Source of the DNA: Belliella buryatensis
GTDB lineage: Bacteria > Bacteroidota > Bacteroidia > Cytophagales > Cyclobacteriaceae
Length of the DNA: 64,000 nt
Direction of reading: 5' to 3'
Assembly: GCF_900188245.1 (NCBI RefSeq)
Contig: NZ_FZOK01000004.1
Coordinates: 1 to 64,000, forward strand
The notes below the pieces were generated by a model. That model did no database searches. It had not been told where the DNA came from and saw only the letters and a list, made by a program, of their open reading frames with translations. Made by a program: the position numbers and the translations under genes. This document shows, one piece after another, positions 63,435 to 64,000 of the stretch (the first letter of the stretch is position 1; each line of letters begins with the position of its first letter).

Positions 63435-64000
63435 ATGAATTTTACAAGTAAATTATTGATGTTAGCATTAGGTGTGTTTTTAACATTAAACACTCATGCT
63501 CAACAAATTGAGATGCCACAAGCAAGTCCCGCAGCGACAATTGCTCAAAAAATTGGATTAACCGATGTTAAAATCGAATATAGCAGACCAAGTACAAAAG
63601 GAAGAAAGATATTTGGTGAGTTGGTGCCTTTTGGACAAGTGTGGAGAACAGGTGCAAATGCTGCTACGATCATTACTTTTTCTACAGAAGTAAATATCGA
63701 GGGAAATAAAGTACAAGCAGGGAGCTATGCTCTTTACAGTATCCCTGACAGGAATGATTGGACCATCATACTTTCAAACAATACTAAACTTTGGGGAGCA
63801 GTCGGCTATAATCAAGAAGATGATGTGATAAGATTCAAAGTCAAGCCTGGAAAACCAGGTCAAAAATATGAAACCATGGAAATTGGTTTTGTAGACATGA
63901 CTGATACAGGTGCTACAGTGTCAATCAAATGGGAACAAACGCGAGTAAGATTTAGAATAGAAACCGAAGTGGATCCAATTGTAATGGCTCAAATCAAGCA
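63435..64000 (+). CDS. DUF2911-family exported protein (5' part, cut by the window)
   Basis: From ATG at 63435 the frame stays open to the window edge (188 codons). It has a signal peptide ending NTHAQQ, then SPAATIAQKIGLTDVKIEYS, STKGRKIFGELVPFGQVWRT, ITFSTEVNIEGNKVQAGSYA and LYSIPDRNDWTIILS, which match DUF2911 throughout. Function is unknown. A long leader of about 120 nt carries TATCTTTG at 63310-63317 as a possible -7 element without a clear -33 element. Confidence 0.9.
   Translation, partial: MNFTSKLLMLALGVFLTLNTHAQQIEMPQASPAATIAQKIGLTDVKIEYSRPSTKGRKIFGELVPFGQVWRTGANAATIITFSTEVNIEGNKVQAGSYALYSIPDRNDWTIILSNNTKLWGAVGYNQEDDVIRFKVKPGKPGQKYETMEIGFVDMTDTGATVSIKWEQTRVRFRIETEVDPIVMAQIK

Noticed and set aside
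1-64000. rRNA, tRNA and CRISPR arrays
   Set aside because: No cloverleaf-like units, no rRNA-like stretches and no regularly spaced direct repeats were seen.

Overview
The window looks like a chromosomal segment of a marine or environmental Bacteroidota, probably of the Cyclobacteriaceae (Algoriphagus/Belliella-like); this placement is inferred from content, not from a marker gene. The evidence is low GC, a SusC/SusD pair, a hybrid two-component regulator, a type IX secretion (T9SS) C-terminal domain, LytS/LytTR signalling, several -7 boxes of the form TAnnTTTG, and very tight operons. No rRNA, tRNA, CRISPR array or complete transposase was found.

Region 1 (1-2.8 kb) is a small accessory patch. 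It holds an orphan gene fragment coupled by ATGA to a RhuM-Fic fusion, an attC-like palindrome, a two-helix membrane protein, half of a Cass2/GyrI-like domain, and an SRPBCC gene interrupted by a 143-bp MITE. The MITE has 12-bp imperfect inverted ends and a 10-bp target duplication, and removing it restores the reading frame exactly.

Region 2 (2.8-29.4 kb) is a polysaccharide utilisation locus (PUL) for a sulfated glycan. A minus-strand operon runs susC, susD, GH16, sulfatase, beta-helix protein, GH43, sulfatase, sulfatase. It is followed by a separate 1,303-residue secreted GH128-like enzyme with four CBM-like modules and a T9SS tail, and then by galM and galT. Upstream lie the hybrid two-component regulator, a divergent fourth sulfatase, and an exported formylglycine-generating enzyme that could mature all the sulfatases. 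GH43 of the exo-beta-1,3-galactanase type, GH16 and the Leloir genes together point to a sulfated beta-1,3-galactan or arabinogalactan-like substrate; this is an inference.

Region 3 (29.7-43.3 kb) is mostly ordinary: a LytS/LytTR pair with a small leader ORF, an AI-2E-type permease, a RhlE-like DEAD-box helicase, a DoxX-like protein, a gamma-glutamyltransferase-like protein, tyrS, a TetR regulator, a DPP-IV-like peptidase and an MDR reductase. Two intergenic gaps carry dispersed hairpin repeats.

Region 4 (43.4-49.9 kb) is an acyl-CoA operon: SDR, acyl-CoA dehydrogenase, APH-type kinase and 3-hydroxyacyl-CoA dehydrogenase. The kinase plus dehydrogenase pair resembles the 4-hydroxyacyl-CoA route of LvaA/LvaC and ACAD10/11. 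A 7TMR-DISM hybrid histidine kinase follows.

Region 5 (50-60.6 kb) is a nine-gene minus-strand run: holA, a giant TPR protein, a plugless beta-barrel, a SPOR protein, exbB, exbD, a TonB-like protein, folC and trmB. Region 6 (60.7-64 kb) has a TPR protein, a double Usp protein, a D-2-hydroxyacid dehydrogenase and the start of a DUF2911 protein cut by the window edge.
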